NCBI RefSeq assembly: GCF_002968285.2
Contig: NZ_CP134400.1
Location: 5,022,001 to 5,086,000 of the forward strand
Source of the DNA: Mycobacterium sp. ITM-2016-00318
GTDB lineage: Bacteria > Actinomycetota > Actinomycetes > Mycobacteriales > Mycobacteriaceae
Length of the DNA stretch: 64,000 bases
Reading direction: 5' to 3'
The stretch's first letter is position 1. Each line of letters begins with the position of its first letter. Below, piece after piece: positions 46,087-54,177 of the stretch. The notes beneath the pieces are model-generated. The model made no database searches, was not told the DNA's origin, and saw only the letters and a list, made by a program, of their open reading frames with translations. Both the position numbers and the translations under genes were made by a program.

Positions 46087-47633
46087 CCACCGCCGCGCAG
46101 GCCGGCCACCTGCTCGAGCGTGCCCGGTGGGCCGCACGCGCGTACGCCGACTACGACCAGGCCTCGGTTTCGGCCATCGTCGAGGCGGTCGCCGACGCCG
46201 GATACACCGCAGCCGAGCGGTTCGCCGAGGCCGCGGTCGCCGAGACCGAGATGGGCGTCGTCGAGCACAAGGTGATCAAGAACCGGGCGTTTTCGCGGGG
46301 CATCCTCGACCACTACCGCGGTGAGGACCTCGTCTCACCGCGGATCGACACCGCGCGAAAGATCGTCGAGATACCCCGTCCTGCAGGCGTTGTGCTGGCC
46401 ATCACCCCGACCACCAATCCCGTGTCGACGGTGTACTTCAAGGTGCTGCTCGCGCTGATGACCCGCAATGCCGTTGTGGTGGCGCCCCATCCGCGCGCCA
46501 AGAAGTGCTCGGCGGACGCGGCGCGGGTGCTCGCAGAGGCCGCGGTCGGCGCCGGGGCGCCCGACGGCATCGTCTCGGTCATCGACGAACCGTCCATCCC
46601 CCTTGCGGAGGCGTTGATGGCCGACGAGCGCACCGACGTCATCGTCGCCACCGGCGGAACCGGCGTCGTGCGTGCGGCGTACTCGTCAGGCAACCCTGCA
46701 CTCGGGGTCGGTCCGGGCAACGTGCCGGTCTTCGTCGACGCCAGCGCGGACATCAACGCCGCTGCCCGCCGAATCGTCGACAGCAAGGCGTTCGACAACT
46801 CGGTGCTGTGCACCAACGAGTCGGTGCTCATCGTCGAGGAGTCCGTCGCCGAGAAGCTGAGCGCGGCGCTCACCCGCAACGGTGCCCACCTCCTCGATGC
46901 GGACGACGTCGCGCGGCTGCGCGAGTTCATGTACCCCTTCGGACATCTCAACACCGATGTGGTGGGTCGCGACGCGGCATGGATCGCGGGCAAGGCCGGA
47001 CTGCGGGTGACCCAGAAGACACGGGTGCTCATCGCGCCGTTTGCGCACGTCGTCGAAGAAGAGGCGCTCACCCACGAGAAGCTCTCGCCGGTGCTCGGGA
47101 TGACGACGGTGGCCGACGCGGAACGCGGCATTCGGGCGGCCAGGACGATCGTCCGGATCGGCGGGGTCGGGCATTCGGCGGCTATTCACAGCGAGAACCC
47201 CTCGGTCATCGCGGATTTCGCTGCCAGGGTTGCGGTCCTGCGGGTCTCGGTGAACGTCGGCAACAGCACCGGCAGCTCCGGGCTGGATACCAACCTGGCC
47301 CCCTCCATGACACTCGGCACCGGCTTCGTCGGCAGTAGCTCGCTCGGTGAGAACCTGGCGCCGCACAACCTGGTGAACTGGATCAAAATCGCCTACAACA
47401 GCGATTCGGAGGTGGGGATGCCGAACTTCGCCGGCATCACTCCGTGGCGGTCGCCAGCCGGGCGGGTTCCCGCATATCCGCGCGCCTCCAACGAATGGGA
47501 GTCCACGCCTGCATCGCCGCGCCGCAACGGCGCACCCGTCAAATCCCGGGCGACCGAGCCGAACCTCGACGCCCTCCGGGCAGAGCTGCGCCAGCTCGTC
47601 GCCGAAGAACTCGCACAACTCATCAAGAGGTGA
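46083..47633 (+). CDS. CoA-acylating aldehyde dehydrogenase (PduP-like) with C-terminal encapsulation peptide
   Basis: A 516-residue ALDH of the PduP/EutE group: catalytic Cys243 in NSVLCTNES, IVATGGTGVVRAAY, GVGPGNVPVF and THEKLSPVLGM. It converts propionaldehyde to propionyl-CoA with NAD. After the globular domain and a Pro/Arg/Ser-rich linker (about 465-490), the last residues NLDALRAELRQLVAEELAQL form an amphipathic helix of the kind that targets enzymes to microcompartment shells. The start overlaps the phospholyase stop (ATGA). Confidence 0.93.
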   Translation: MTTAAQAGHLLERARWAARAYADYDQASVSAIVEAVADAGYTAAERFAEAAVAETEMGVVEHKVIKNRAFSRGILDHYRGEDLVSPRIDTARKIVEIPRPAGVVLAITPTTNPVSTVYFKVLLALMTRNAVVVAPHPRAKKCSADAARVLAEAAVGAGAPDGIVSVIDEPSIPLAEALMADERTDVIVATGGTGVVRAAYSSGNPALGVGPGNVPVFVDASADINAAARRIVDSKAFDNSVLCTNESVLIVEESVAEKLSAALTRNGAHLLDADDVARLREFMYPFGHLNTDVVGRDAAWIAGKAGLRVTQKTRVLIAPFAHVVEEEALTHEKLSPVLGMTTVADAERGIRAARTIVRIGGVGHSAAIHSENPSVIADFAARVAVLRVSVNVGNSTGSSGLDTNLAPSMTLGTGFVGSSSLGENLAPHNLVNWIKIAYNSDSEVGMPNFAGITPWRSPAGRVPAYPRASNEWESTPASPRRNGAPVKSRATEPNLDALRAELRQLVAEELAQLIKR

Positions 47634-47636
47634 GCC

Positions 47637-48242
47637 GTGGCTGAACTGCGTTCCTTCATCTTCATCGACCGCCTGCAACCGCAGACGATGTCCTACCTCG
47701 GCACGTGGATAAAGGGTGCGCTGCCCCGCGCCGCCGCCGCGGCCCAGATCATCGAGGTGGCACCGGGTCTGGACATCGAGGGCATCACCGACGTGGCACT
47801 CAAGCACGCCGACGTGAAAGCGGGGGTGCTCGTCGTCGAACGCCAATTCGGCTATCTCGAGTTCCACGGCGAAACCGGTGCCGTCAAGGCCGCCGCCGAC
47901 GCGTGCCTACAGGAGATGGGCGCCACCGCCGACTCCGCGGTCCGCCCGACCGTACTGGCCTCCCGCGTCATCTCCAGCGTCGATCGGCAGCATGCATTCC
48001 TGATTAACCGCAACAAGATCGGGTCCATGGTGCTGGCCGGCGAGTCGTTGTTCGTGCTCGAGGTGGCGCCCGCATCGTATGCGATCCTCGCCACCAACGA
48101 GGCCGAGAAGGCCGCCGACATCAAAGTCGTCGACTATCGGATGATCGGCGCGACCGGCCGGGTGTACCTCTCCGGCACCGAAGCCGACGTGCGGCAGGCC
48201 GCGGCCGCCGCACACGATGCGTTGGCACGGGGCACGGCGTGA
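47637..48242 (+). CDS. BMC-T shell protein (tandem BMC domains), first copy
   Basis: A 201-residue shell protein with two BMC domains (about 1-100 and 101-200), forming trimers that resemble hexamers. GVLVVERQFGYLEFHGETGAVKAAADA and IKVVDYRMIGATGRVYLSGTEADVRQAAAAA are the conserved beta-alpha segments. It resembles one of the two BMC-T proteins of the M. smegmatis RMM shell and is a paralogue of the 216-residue protein at 49289. GTG start three bases after the ALDH stop. Large trimer pores of this class may admit cofactors. Confidence 0.9.
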   Translation: MAELRSFIFIDRLQPQTMSYLGTWIKGALPRAAAAAQIIEVAPGLDIEGITDVALKHADVKAGVLVVERQFGYLEFHGETGAVKAAADACLQEMGATADSAVRPTVLASRVISSVDRQHAFLINRNKIGSMVLAGESLFVLEVAPASYAILATNEAEKAADIKVVDYRMIGATGRVYLSGTEADVRQAAAAAHDALARGTA

Positions 48243-48700
48243 CAGCGACCGGAGCCGACCTGCGCGCACTCGTGCGCGAGGTGGTGCGCGACGCCGTGGC
48301 CGATCTCGCGACGCCTACGGAGCCGACGAACGGGCACAGCGCTTTCCGGCCTGCGGCCCCGCTCACCGCCGAGGAGAAGGCACGTGTCGACACCGTGCGT
48401 ATCGCGACCGACGCCGACCTCGACGCGTTCGTGCGACAGCTGATCCGGCTGTTCGAGAATCCGAAGAGCCGCGCCGACCTGCGCAACGGCCGGTTGAGCT
48501 TCCGGTTGGCCAACCCCAAGACCGGCGGCACGCAGGCCGCGACACATCGCATCGACAAGGGCGCCGTCACCGAGCGCCACATCATCGAGATCGCCGCATC
48601 GGGCGGGGCCCTGACGCTCGGGCCGAAGGCAGTGATCACGCCGCTCGCGCGGGAGAAGGCCCGTTCGCTTGGGGTCACGATCAACAAGGAGCGCAGATGA
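48239..48700 (+). CDS. PduM-like microcompartment-associated protein
   Basis: A 153-residue protein. It opens with an amphipathic helix (ADLRALVREVVRDAVADL, residues 5-22), like an encapsulation or core-binding peptide. A middle domain (FVRQLIRLFENPKSRADLRNG) follows, and the end LTLGPKAVITPLAREKARSL resembles the C-terminal GxxVVTPLAxDxA segment of PduM and related BMC accessory proteins. The function of PduM is unsettled, probably in assembly. It overlaps both neighbours by four bases, between shell genes. The PduM link is my reading of a short motif and is not certain. Confidence 0.65.
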   Translation: MTATGADLRALVREVVRDAVADLATPTEPTNGHSAFRPAAPLTAEEKARVDTVRIATDADLDAFVRQLIRLFENPKSRADLRNGRLSFRLANPKTGGTQAATHRIDKGAVTERHIIEIAASGGALTLGPKAVITPLAREKARSLGVTINKERR

Positions 48701-48948
48701 TTTCGGCGACCGTAACCGGACAGGTCTGGTCCACCCGCCGCATCGACGGGCTGCCGCCGGGCGCCCTTCTCGAAGTCGAAGCCGACGGGTCGGGCGCGCG
48801 CCTGATCGCCTTCGACGTGCTCGGCAGCGGAGTCGGCGAGCGCGTCCTGATCGCACAGGGATCGGTCGCGGCCAACTGGTTCACCGGAACTCCGCCCCCG
48901 GTGGACGCCCTGATCATCGGATCCATCGACACCGATACAAGCGGGTAG
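48697..48948 (+). CDS. BMC-P shell vertex protein (EutN/CcmL family)
   Basis: An 83-residue pentamer-forming vertex protein. The small OB-like barrel is recognisable: MISATVTGQVWSTRRIDGLP, then LIAFDVLGSGVGERVLIAQGS and the closing VDALIIGSIDTDT. Pentamers cap the twelve corners of the shell. Only one BMC-P gene is in the locus. It overlaps the PduM-like gene by four bases. Confidence 0.92.
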   Translation: MISATVTGQVWSTRRIDGLPPGALLEVEADGSGARLIAFDVLGSGVGERVLIAQGSVAANWFTGTPPPVDALIIGSIDTDTSG

Positions 48949-48994
48949 CAGTCCGCGACCCGTGCACTGAGAAGTTGAGGACAAGGAGAAAGTG

Positions 48995-49276
48995 ATGCCG
49001 AGCAACGCGATTGGAATGATCGAGACCAAGGGGTATGTCGCCGCGCTTGCGGCTGCCGACGCGATGGTCAAAGCCGCCAACGTCACCATCACCGACCGCC
49101 AGCAGGTCGGCGACGGGCTCGTCGCCGTCATCGTCACCGGCGAGGTGGGCGCGGTCAAGGCCGCCACGGAAGCGGGCGCGGAGTCTGCGGCCCAGGTGGG
49201 TGAGCTGATCGCCGTGCACGTGATCCCCCGGCCGCACAACGAGCTCGGTGCTCACTTTGCCGTTTCCGCGCAATAG
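48995..49276 (+). CDS. BMC-H shell protein
   Basis: A 93-residue single-domain shell hexamer protein: [52 protein letters not shown], and the end [14 protein letters not shown]. The sequence lines up with canonical PduA/EutM facets. ATG 48995 is preferred to GTG 48992, since AAGGAG (48983-48988) is six bases upstream. It is the only BMC-H gene here, so it should form most of the shell facets. Confidence 0.94.
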   Translation: MPSNAIGMIETKGYVAALAAADAMVKAANVTITDRQQVGDGLVAVIVTGEVGAVKAATEAGAESAAQVGELIAVHVIPRPHNELGAHFAVSAQ

Positions 49277-49288
49277 TCAGCCGCGGTC

Positions 49289-49939
49289 ATGGCTACAGAG
49301 ACGGTGACGCGCACAGACATCCGCGTCTACCTCCTCGTGGAGGATCTGCAGCGGCAGTTCGCCGCATATCTGGGCACACCGACGCGGGCGCGCGGCTATC
49401 CGCCGTACGAGGGCGAACACGCACTGATCGTCGAGGTGTCGCCCGCACTGGCGATCGAGCGGGTCATCGACCTCGCCCTACGCGAGGTGCCCGGGGTGGC
49501 GCCGGGAATCCTCTACGTGGAGCGCCAGTTCGGCGTGCTGGAGGTGCACTCCGGCGAGCTGGACGACGTCCGTCGTGCCGGCGAGGCGATCCTGGCGGGT
49601 ACGGGCAACCGGGCAGCCGATCAGCTCCGGCCGCGCGTGCTGTTCCACGACATCATCGACGACATCACCGACCAGCATGCGGTGATCCTCAACCGGAACC
49701 GGCAGGCGTCGATGATCCTGCCGGGGCAGTCGCTGCTCGTCTACGAGATGACCCCCGCGTTGTTCGCGGCAGTCGCCGCGAACGAGGCTGAGCGCGCGGC
49801 TCCCGGACTTACGATCGTCGACGTGCAGATGATCGGTGCAACGGGCCGCCTCTACATCGGCGGAAGCACGACTGACGTCACCACGGCGAGGGACCGGATC
49901 ACCGCGGTGCTGGCCGGGATCGAGGGACGCGACCACTGA
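49289..49939 (+). CDS. BMC-T shell protein (tandem BMC domains), second copy
   Basis: A 216-residue paralogue of the 201-residue BMC-T: GILYVERQFGVLEVHSGELDDV and LTIVDVQMIGATGRLYIGGSTTDV align with it segment by segment. Differences are concentrated at the N terminus and the loops that face the pore, so the two may form pores of different state or gating. Start ATG 49289, 12 bases after the BMC-H stop; it overlaps the kinase start (TGATG). Confidence 0.9.
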   Translation: MATETVTRTDIRVYLLVEDLQRQFAAYLGTPTRARGYPPYEGEHALIVEVSPALAIERVIDLALREVPGVAPGILYVERQFGVLEVHSGELDDVRRAGEAILAGTGNRAADQLRPRVLFHDIIDDITDQHAVILNRNRQASMILPGQSLLVYEMTPALFAAVAANEAERAAPGLTIVDVQMIGATGRLYIGGSTTDVTTARDRITAVLAGIEGRDH

Positions 49940-50940
49940 TGGCGGATTCGGACGGTGTGATCTCCAACGACATCGACGTGGCCGAGCTTGCCCTTGCCGA
50001 ATACGGTCTGCCGGAGGGCTCGTCGCTGACGCTGCTGAACCTTTCGGAGAACGCGACCTACGCGGTGGACCATGCCGGCACCGGCACGCAGACGATCCTT
50101 CGGGTGCACCGGCAGAACTATCACCTGCCGCATCAGATCGAGTCGGAGCTGGACTGGCTGGACGCGCTGCGCCGCGACAGCGACATCACCGTGCCGACGG
50201 TGTTGGAAGCAGCCGACGGCAGGCGCGTGGTGACGGTCGATTCCCGCGGAATCCCACGGCATGTCGTTCATTTCGCCATGGTCGCGGGCGCGGAGCCCGA
50301 CGAGGAGACGGTGACCGTGGACGACTTCCACACCCTCGGGCAGATAACCGCCGCGCTCCACGAGCACTCCCACACGTGGCAGCGGCCACCGTCGTTCAGT
50401 CGGTTCGCCTGGGACTGGCCGAACTGCCTTGGGGCCGAGGCCCGCTGGGGGCAATGGCGGGACGCCGCAGGTGTCGGTGATGCCGAACGCGACATTCTGG
50501 ATCGCGCGCAGCAGCTGTTGTGCAACCGTCTGGGAGAGTACGGCTCCGGACCCGACCGCTTCGGCCTCATCCACGCCGACCTCCGGCTGGCCAACCTTCT
50601 TGTGGACGGGCCGACCATCACCGTCATCGACTTCGACGACTGCGGATTCGGCTGGTTCTTCTACGACTTCGGCACGGCCGTCTCATTCATCGAGGACGAC
50701 CCCGCGCTGCCGGAGTGGCAGGACTCCTGGGTCACCGGCTATCGCACCCGCAGATCAATGGCAGCCGAAGACGAGGACATGCTGTCGTCGTTCGTCCTGC
50801 TGAGGCGGTTGATGTTGCTGGCGTGGATGGGGACCCACAGCCACTCCAAGGAATCCCAGGCCAAGGCGATCACCTACGCCGAAGGCAGCTGCACGCTCGC
50901 TGAGCGCTATCTCAGTTCCAACGGCCATCGACTGGCCTGA
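49939..50940 (+). CDS. APH-family kinase, probable 1-amino-2-propanol kinase
   Basis: A 333-residue phosphotransferase of the aminoglycoside/homoserine kinase fold. The catalytic loop is HADLRLANLLVDG (general base Asp) and the metal motif is IDFDDCGFGWFFYDF. The homologue in the M. smegmatis RMM locus has been characterised as an (S)-1-amino-2-propanol kinase. It would supply the phosphorylated amine to the phospholyase encoded first in the operon. No antibiotic-resistance role is suggested by context. The start overlaps the BMC-T stop by one base. Confidence 0.88.
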   Translation: MADSDGVISNDIDVAELALAEYGLPEGSSLTLLNLSENATYAVDHAGTGTQTILRVHRQNYHLPHQIESELDWLDALRRDSDITVPTVLEAADGRRVVTVDSRGIPRHVVHFAMVAGAEPDEETVTVDDFHTLGQITAALHEHSHTWQRPPSFSRFAWDWPNCLGAEARWGQWRDAAGVGDAERDILDRAQQLLCNRLGEYGSGPDRFGLIHADLRLANLLVDGPTITVIDFDDCGFGWFFYDFGTAVSFIEDDPALPEWQDSWVTGYRTRRSMAAEDEDMLSSFVLLRRLMLLAWMGTHSHSKESQAKAITYAEGSCTLAERYLSSNGHRLA

Positions 50941-50955
50941 CCGAAGGGCACCTAC

Positions 50956-51735
50956 ATGTTCACCTCACTTCAGGGCCGTTCCGCCATCGTCACCGGGGGC
51001 AGCAAAGGCATCGGTCGCGGTATCGCCGAAACCTTTGCCGCAGCAGGCGTCGACGTATTGATCACCGCACGCAACCAGGCGGATTTGGACGCCACGGTGG
51101 CGGCGCTCGCCGACCAACCGGGGAAGGTCAGCGGCTTCTCCGCCGACGTGACGAACCCCGACGACTGCCGCCGTGCGGTCGAGGCCGCGATCGAGCGACA
51201 CGAAGGCTTGGACATCGTGTGCGCGAACGCGGGCATCTTCCCGTCGGGCAAGCTGGAGGATCTGACGCCCGAGGACATCGAGCAGGTACTGGCGGTGAAT
51301 TTCAAGGGCACCGTATTCGTGATCCAGGCCGCGTTGCCTGCACTCACCGCGAGCGGACACGGCCGGGTGATCGTCACGTCGTCGATCACCGGGCCGATCA
51401 CCGGCTTTCCCGGGTGGTCGCACTACGGCGCAAGCAAGGCCGCGCAGCTCGGCTTCATCCGGACCGCGGCAATGGAGCTGGCACCCAAACGGATCACCAT
51501 CAACGCCGTGCTGCCCGGCAACATCGTCACCGAGGGCCTCGTTGAAATGGGTCAGGAATACATGGACCAAATGGCTGCGGCGATTCCCGCTGGTCGACTC
51601 GGCAGTGTTGCCGACATCGGGAACGCCGCGCTGTTCTTCGCCACCGACGAAGCCGGTTACATCACTGGTCAGACGCTTGTCGTCGACGGCGGTCAGATCC
51701 TGCCCGAGTCCAACGAGGCGTTGGCGGAGGCGTAG
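50956..51735 (+). CDS. Short-chain dehydrogenase, probable aminopropanol dehydrogenase
   Basis: A 259-residue classical SDR: cofactor loop GGSKGIGRG (residues 15-23), NAG motif, catalytic Ser in [10 protein letters not shown] and YGASK (Tyr and Lys). In RMM loci it is thought to interconvert aminoacetone and 1-amino-2-propanol. It lacks an obvious encapsulation peptide. It lies between kinase and regulator in the same direction with a 15-base gap from the kinase. Confidence 0.88.
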   Translation: MFTSLQGRSAIVTGGSKGIGRGIAETFAAAGVDVLITARNQADLDATVAALADQPGKVSGFSADVTNPDDCRRAVEAAIERHEGLDIVCANAGIFPSGKLEDLTPEDIEQVLAVNFKGTVFVIQAALPALTASGHGRVIVTSSITGPITGFPGWSHYGASKAAQLGFIRTAAMELAPKRITINAVLPGNIVTEGLVEMGQEYMDQMAAAIPAGRLGSVADIGNAALFFATDEAGYITGQTLVVDGGQILPESNEALAEA

Positions 51736-51745
51736 CCGGGTAGAA

Positions 51746-51758
51746 TTGGCCGTACCAA
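51746..51758. promoter_or_regulatory. Second copy of the locus operator, before gntR
   Basis: TTGG-CCGTA-CCAA, an inverted repeat that matches the site at 44702-44714 in all but the two middle bases (TTGGC-N2-TACCAA). It lies 21 bases before the GntR start, immediately upstream of GGGGAGG. Autoregulation is the simplest reading. Confidence 0.65.
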
Positions 51759-51778
51759 ATCGACGGGGAGGTTCGAGA

Positions 51779-52561
51779 GTGGCGACGCCGACCGAGGAGC
51801 TGCGGCGTCGAATCGTTGCGGACATCAATGCGGGCGATCCCGGCGCCAAGCTCGGCAGCGAGCGAGACCTCGCCGAGCGCTACAGCACGAGCCGGTCCAG
51901 TCTTCGACAGGTACTGGCTGCGCTGGAGGAAGCGGGACTGGTACACCGGGTCATCGGTCGGTCCGGCGGCATCTTCATCAGCCACGGCCAGGTGCAACGC
52001 AGCCTGTCCGACGTCGTCGGCGTTCCCGCGTTCCTGGCGAACCAGGGTTACGTCGCAGGCACCAGGGTCATCTCGACCAAGATCACCGCCCCTGACCGGG
52101 TGACGCAGAAGGCCCTTCACATCGCCGCGAGCGACTTCGTCGTGGAGATCCAACGCGTCCGGCTCGCCGACGGCTCACCGATCTCGCTGGAGCTGGCCCA
52201 GTTTCCGGCCGAGGCGTTCCCCGGTCTGCTCGAGCAGCAGCTCGGTGGCTCCATCTACGAAATGCTGGAAGCCCATTACGGTCTCGTGCCGACACGGGCC
52301 GAGGAGCGGATCGAAGCCGTCAACGCCACCACCACTGAGGCGTCGCTGCTCGGGATCAAACCCAAGGCGGCACTGCTACTGATCACCCGGGTCACCCACG
52401 ACCAGCACGGTGTGCCGTGCGAGTTCTCCCGCGACCTGTTCCGCGGTGACCGTACCCGTCTCGCGGTAAACGTGGCGGGCCACGGGGTGGGCGTCGAGTC
52501 GGCCGTCGACACTGCCTCGGTCTCGCTGCAGAAGCAGGAAGTCAAGACCAAGGCGAGCTGA
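51779..52561 (+). CDS. GntR family regulator, HutC type
   Basis: A 260-residue regulator with an N-terminal winged helix (ELRRRIVADINAGDPGAKLGSERDLAERYSTSRSSLRQVLAALEEAG) and a UbiC/HutC ligand-binding domain in the rest. It is unusual in lacking the first Tyr/Pro of many GntR proteins. Start GTG 51779 has GGGGAGG seven bases upstream. It is the last gene of the microcompartment operon and probable controller of both divergent operons through the TTGGC-N2-TACCAA sites. The ligand would be an amine or propanediol catabolite. Confidence 0.87.
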   Translation: MATPTEELRRRIVADINAGDPGAKLGSERDLAERYSTSRSSLRQVLAALEEAGLVHRVIGRSGGIFISHGQVQRSLSDVVGVPAFLANQGYVAGTRVISTKITAPDRVTQKALHIAASDFVVEIQRVRLADGSPISLELAQFPAEAFPGLLEQQLGGSIYEMLEAHYGLVPTRAEERIEAVNATTTEASLLGIKPKAALLLITRVTHDQHGVPCEFSRDLFRGDRTRLAVNVAGHGVGVESAVDTASVSLQKQEVKTKAS

Positions 52562-52565
52562 CCGG

Positions 52566-53468
52566 ATGGCCCTCGGAGCTACTCCTCACGTCGGGGGAGC
52601 CGGCCGGTTCGCCCCGAGTCCGTCGGCAGACCTGCACATCGGCAACCTGCGAACAGCCGTGCTGGCGTGGCTGTTCGCCCGAACCTCAGGCAGGCGCTTC
52701 TTGATGCGCGTCGACGACCTCGACGATCGCACGCACACCGATATCGCCACCCGACAGCTTGATGACCTCGCGGCGATCGGGCTGACGTGGGATGAACCCG
52801 CCGAGTGGCAGACTCGCCACTCACAACGCTACGACGATGTCGTCGACGAACTCGCCGAACGCGGGTTGTTGTACGAATGTTATTGCAGCAGAAAGGATAT
52901 CCAGCAGGCGCCGCGGGCGCCACATGCCCCGCAGGGGGCCTACCCCGGCACGTGCCGCGATCTGACCGACGACGAGCGCAGGGCGCGGCGCGATGCCACC
53001 GGTCGTCCGCCCGCGCTGCGGCTGCGCACCGATGTCGTCGCCTACACCGTGCACGACCTGCTGCACGGCGAATACACCGGCCTGGTCGACGATTTCGTTG
53101 TCCGCCGCGGCGACGGGGTGGCCGCCTACAACCTTGCAGTGGTCGTCGACGACGCCGCCCAAGGGGTCGATCAGGTCGTGCGCGGCGACGACCTGCTAGC
53201 TTCCTCGCCTCGGCAGGCCTACCTCGCGACACTGCTGGGCCATCCGCAGCAGACCTACGCGCACGTGGCGCTGGTGCTCAACTCCGACGGGGCGCGGCTG
53301 GCCAAGCGCGACGGCGCCATCACACTGGCGGAGATCGGGATTCCGCGTGCGCTTGAGCAGATCGCCGCATCGCTCGGCTGGCAGGCGACAAGCCTCGAGG
53401 AGATGCTCGCGCAGTTCGATCCGGCGGCGCTGCCGCGCGCGCCGTGGATCTACCTTCCGACGGACTAA
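52566..53468 (+). CDS. gluQ: Glutamyl-Q tRNA(Asp) synthetase
   Basis: A 300-residue truncated glutamyl-tRNA synthetase paralogue lacking the anticodon-binding domain. FAPSPSADLHIGNLRTA holds the HIGH-like motif (HIGN) and LAKRDGAI the KLSKR-like motif; YECYCSR and GTCR give zinc-ligand cysteines. It attaches glutamate to queuosine at position 34 of tRNA(Asp). Queuosine must come from tRNA-guanine transglycosylase, encoded 4 kb further on. It starts four bases after the GntR stop, so it is read with the microcompartment operon or from an internal promoter. Confidence 0.9.
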   Translation: MALGATPHVGGAGRFAPSPSADLHIGNLRTAVLAWLFARTSGRRFLMRVDDLDDRTHTDIATRQLDDLAAIGLTWDEPAEWQTRHSQRYDDVVDELAERGLLYECYCSRKDIQQAPRAPHAPQGAYPGTCRDLTDDERRARRDATGRPPALRLRTDVVAYTVHDLLHGEYTGLVDDFVVRRGDGVAAYNLAVVVDDAAQGVDQVVRGDDLLASSPRQAYLATLLGHPQQTYAHVALVLNSDGARLAKRDGAITLAEIGIPRALEQIAASLGWQATSLEEMLAQFDPAALPRAPWIYLPTD

Positions 53469-53505
53469 CTCTTCCGACGCGCACTTGCCTCGCTGACACA
53501 GCACG

Positions 53506-53541
53506 TGATACAACTGCCTCATCCGCAGTATCAGCTAGTGT
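53506..53541. promoter_or_regulatory. Promoter/operator region of the second TetR gene
   Basis: Inverted repeats TGATAC (53506-53511) / GTATCA (53528-53533) enclose ACTGC-N7-GCAGT. A TANNNT-type -10 box TAGTGT (53536-53541) ends eight bases before ATG 53550, so the transcript is probably leaderless and the palindrome lies where a repressor would block polymerase. Confidence 0.5.
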
Positions 53542-53549
53542 CTCGACTT

Positions 53550-54155
53550 ATGACTCCCGACCCGAAGGACACCTCCGTGAGCGCAGCGACCGTGACGATT
53601 CGTCGCACGCTCGACGCCCGCCAGCTGGACGTTCGCGCGCGGATACTGCACGCCGCACGTCAACTGATCAACGAGCAGGGTCACGAGGCCGTCGGCATGG
53701 AGGCCATCGCGGCGACAGCGGGGGTGTCCAGGGCGACGATGTACCGCTACTTCGCCTCAAAGGAACACGTGGTCTGCGACGCCGCACTGGCGTGGGGCCA
53801 CGAACTCGCGGCACGCCTCCCCCAGGCGATCGCCGAGGCACCGGAATCGAGCCCCGCGATCGAGGTCGCCGTTGAACAGGTGGTCCGGGAAGCCGCATCG
53901 GACCTTCCAATGGTGCGAGCAACCATGTCGTCGGTGCTCGCCCTCGGCCCGGTCGCCGACGAGTTCCGTCTCGGCGTCCGCGGGATGTTCGACGCACTGA
54001 CGGCGGGCACCGACACACCACCCGCCATGGATGCGGCGATGACGCTGCTGGGCCGGGTCTTCTTCGCCGATCTGGCTCTGCTCAGTGTCGGCGACATCAC
54101 GATCGAGCAGTGCGTCGACGAGCTCCGCACCGCGGCCCAACGAATCCTGCTCTAA
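53550..54155 (+). CDS. TetR family regulator of the fatty acid hydroxylase-like gene
   Basis: A 201-residue regulator: HTH in about residues 32-75 (ILHAARQLINEQGHEAVGMEAI, then VSRATMYRYFASKEHVVCDAA). The C-terminal domain is a TetR_C type with no motif revealing a ligand. ATG 53550 fits a leaderless transcript; a longer frame from 53505 would include the palindrome. Twenty-two bases separate it from the hydroxylase-like gene, which it probably controls together with itself. Confidence 0.83.
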   Translation: MTPDPKDTSVSAATVTIRRTLDARQLDVRARILHAARQLINEQGHEAVGMEAIAATAGVSRATMYRYFASKEHVVCDAALAWGHELAARLPQAIAEAPESSPAIEVAVEQVVREAASDLPMVRATMSSVLALGPVADEFRLGVRGMFDALTAGTDTPPAMDAAMTLLGRVFFADLALLSVGDITIEQCVDELRTAAQRILL

Positions 54156-54177
54156 ACCGACACATAGGAGCCTTCGC

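Noticed and set aside
49939..50940. Aminoglycoside resistance phosphotransferase
   Set aside because: The fold is APH-like but the position inside the shell operon and the characterised RMM homologue point to an amino-alcohol kinase.
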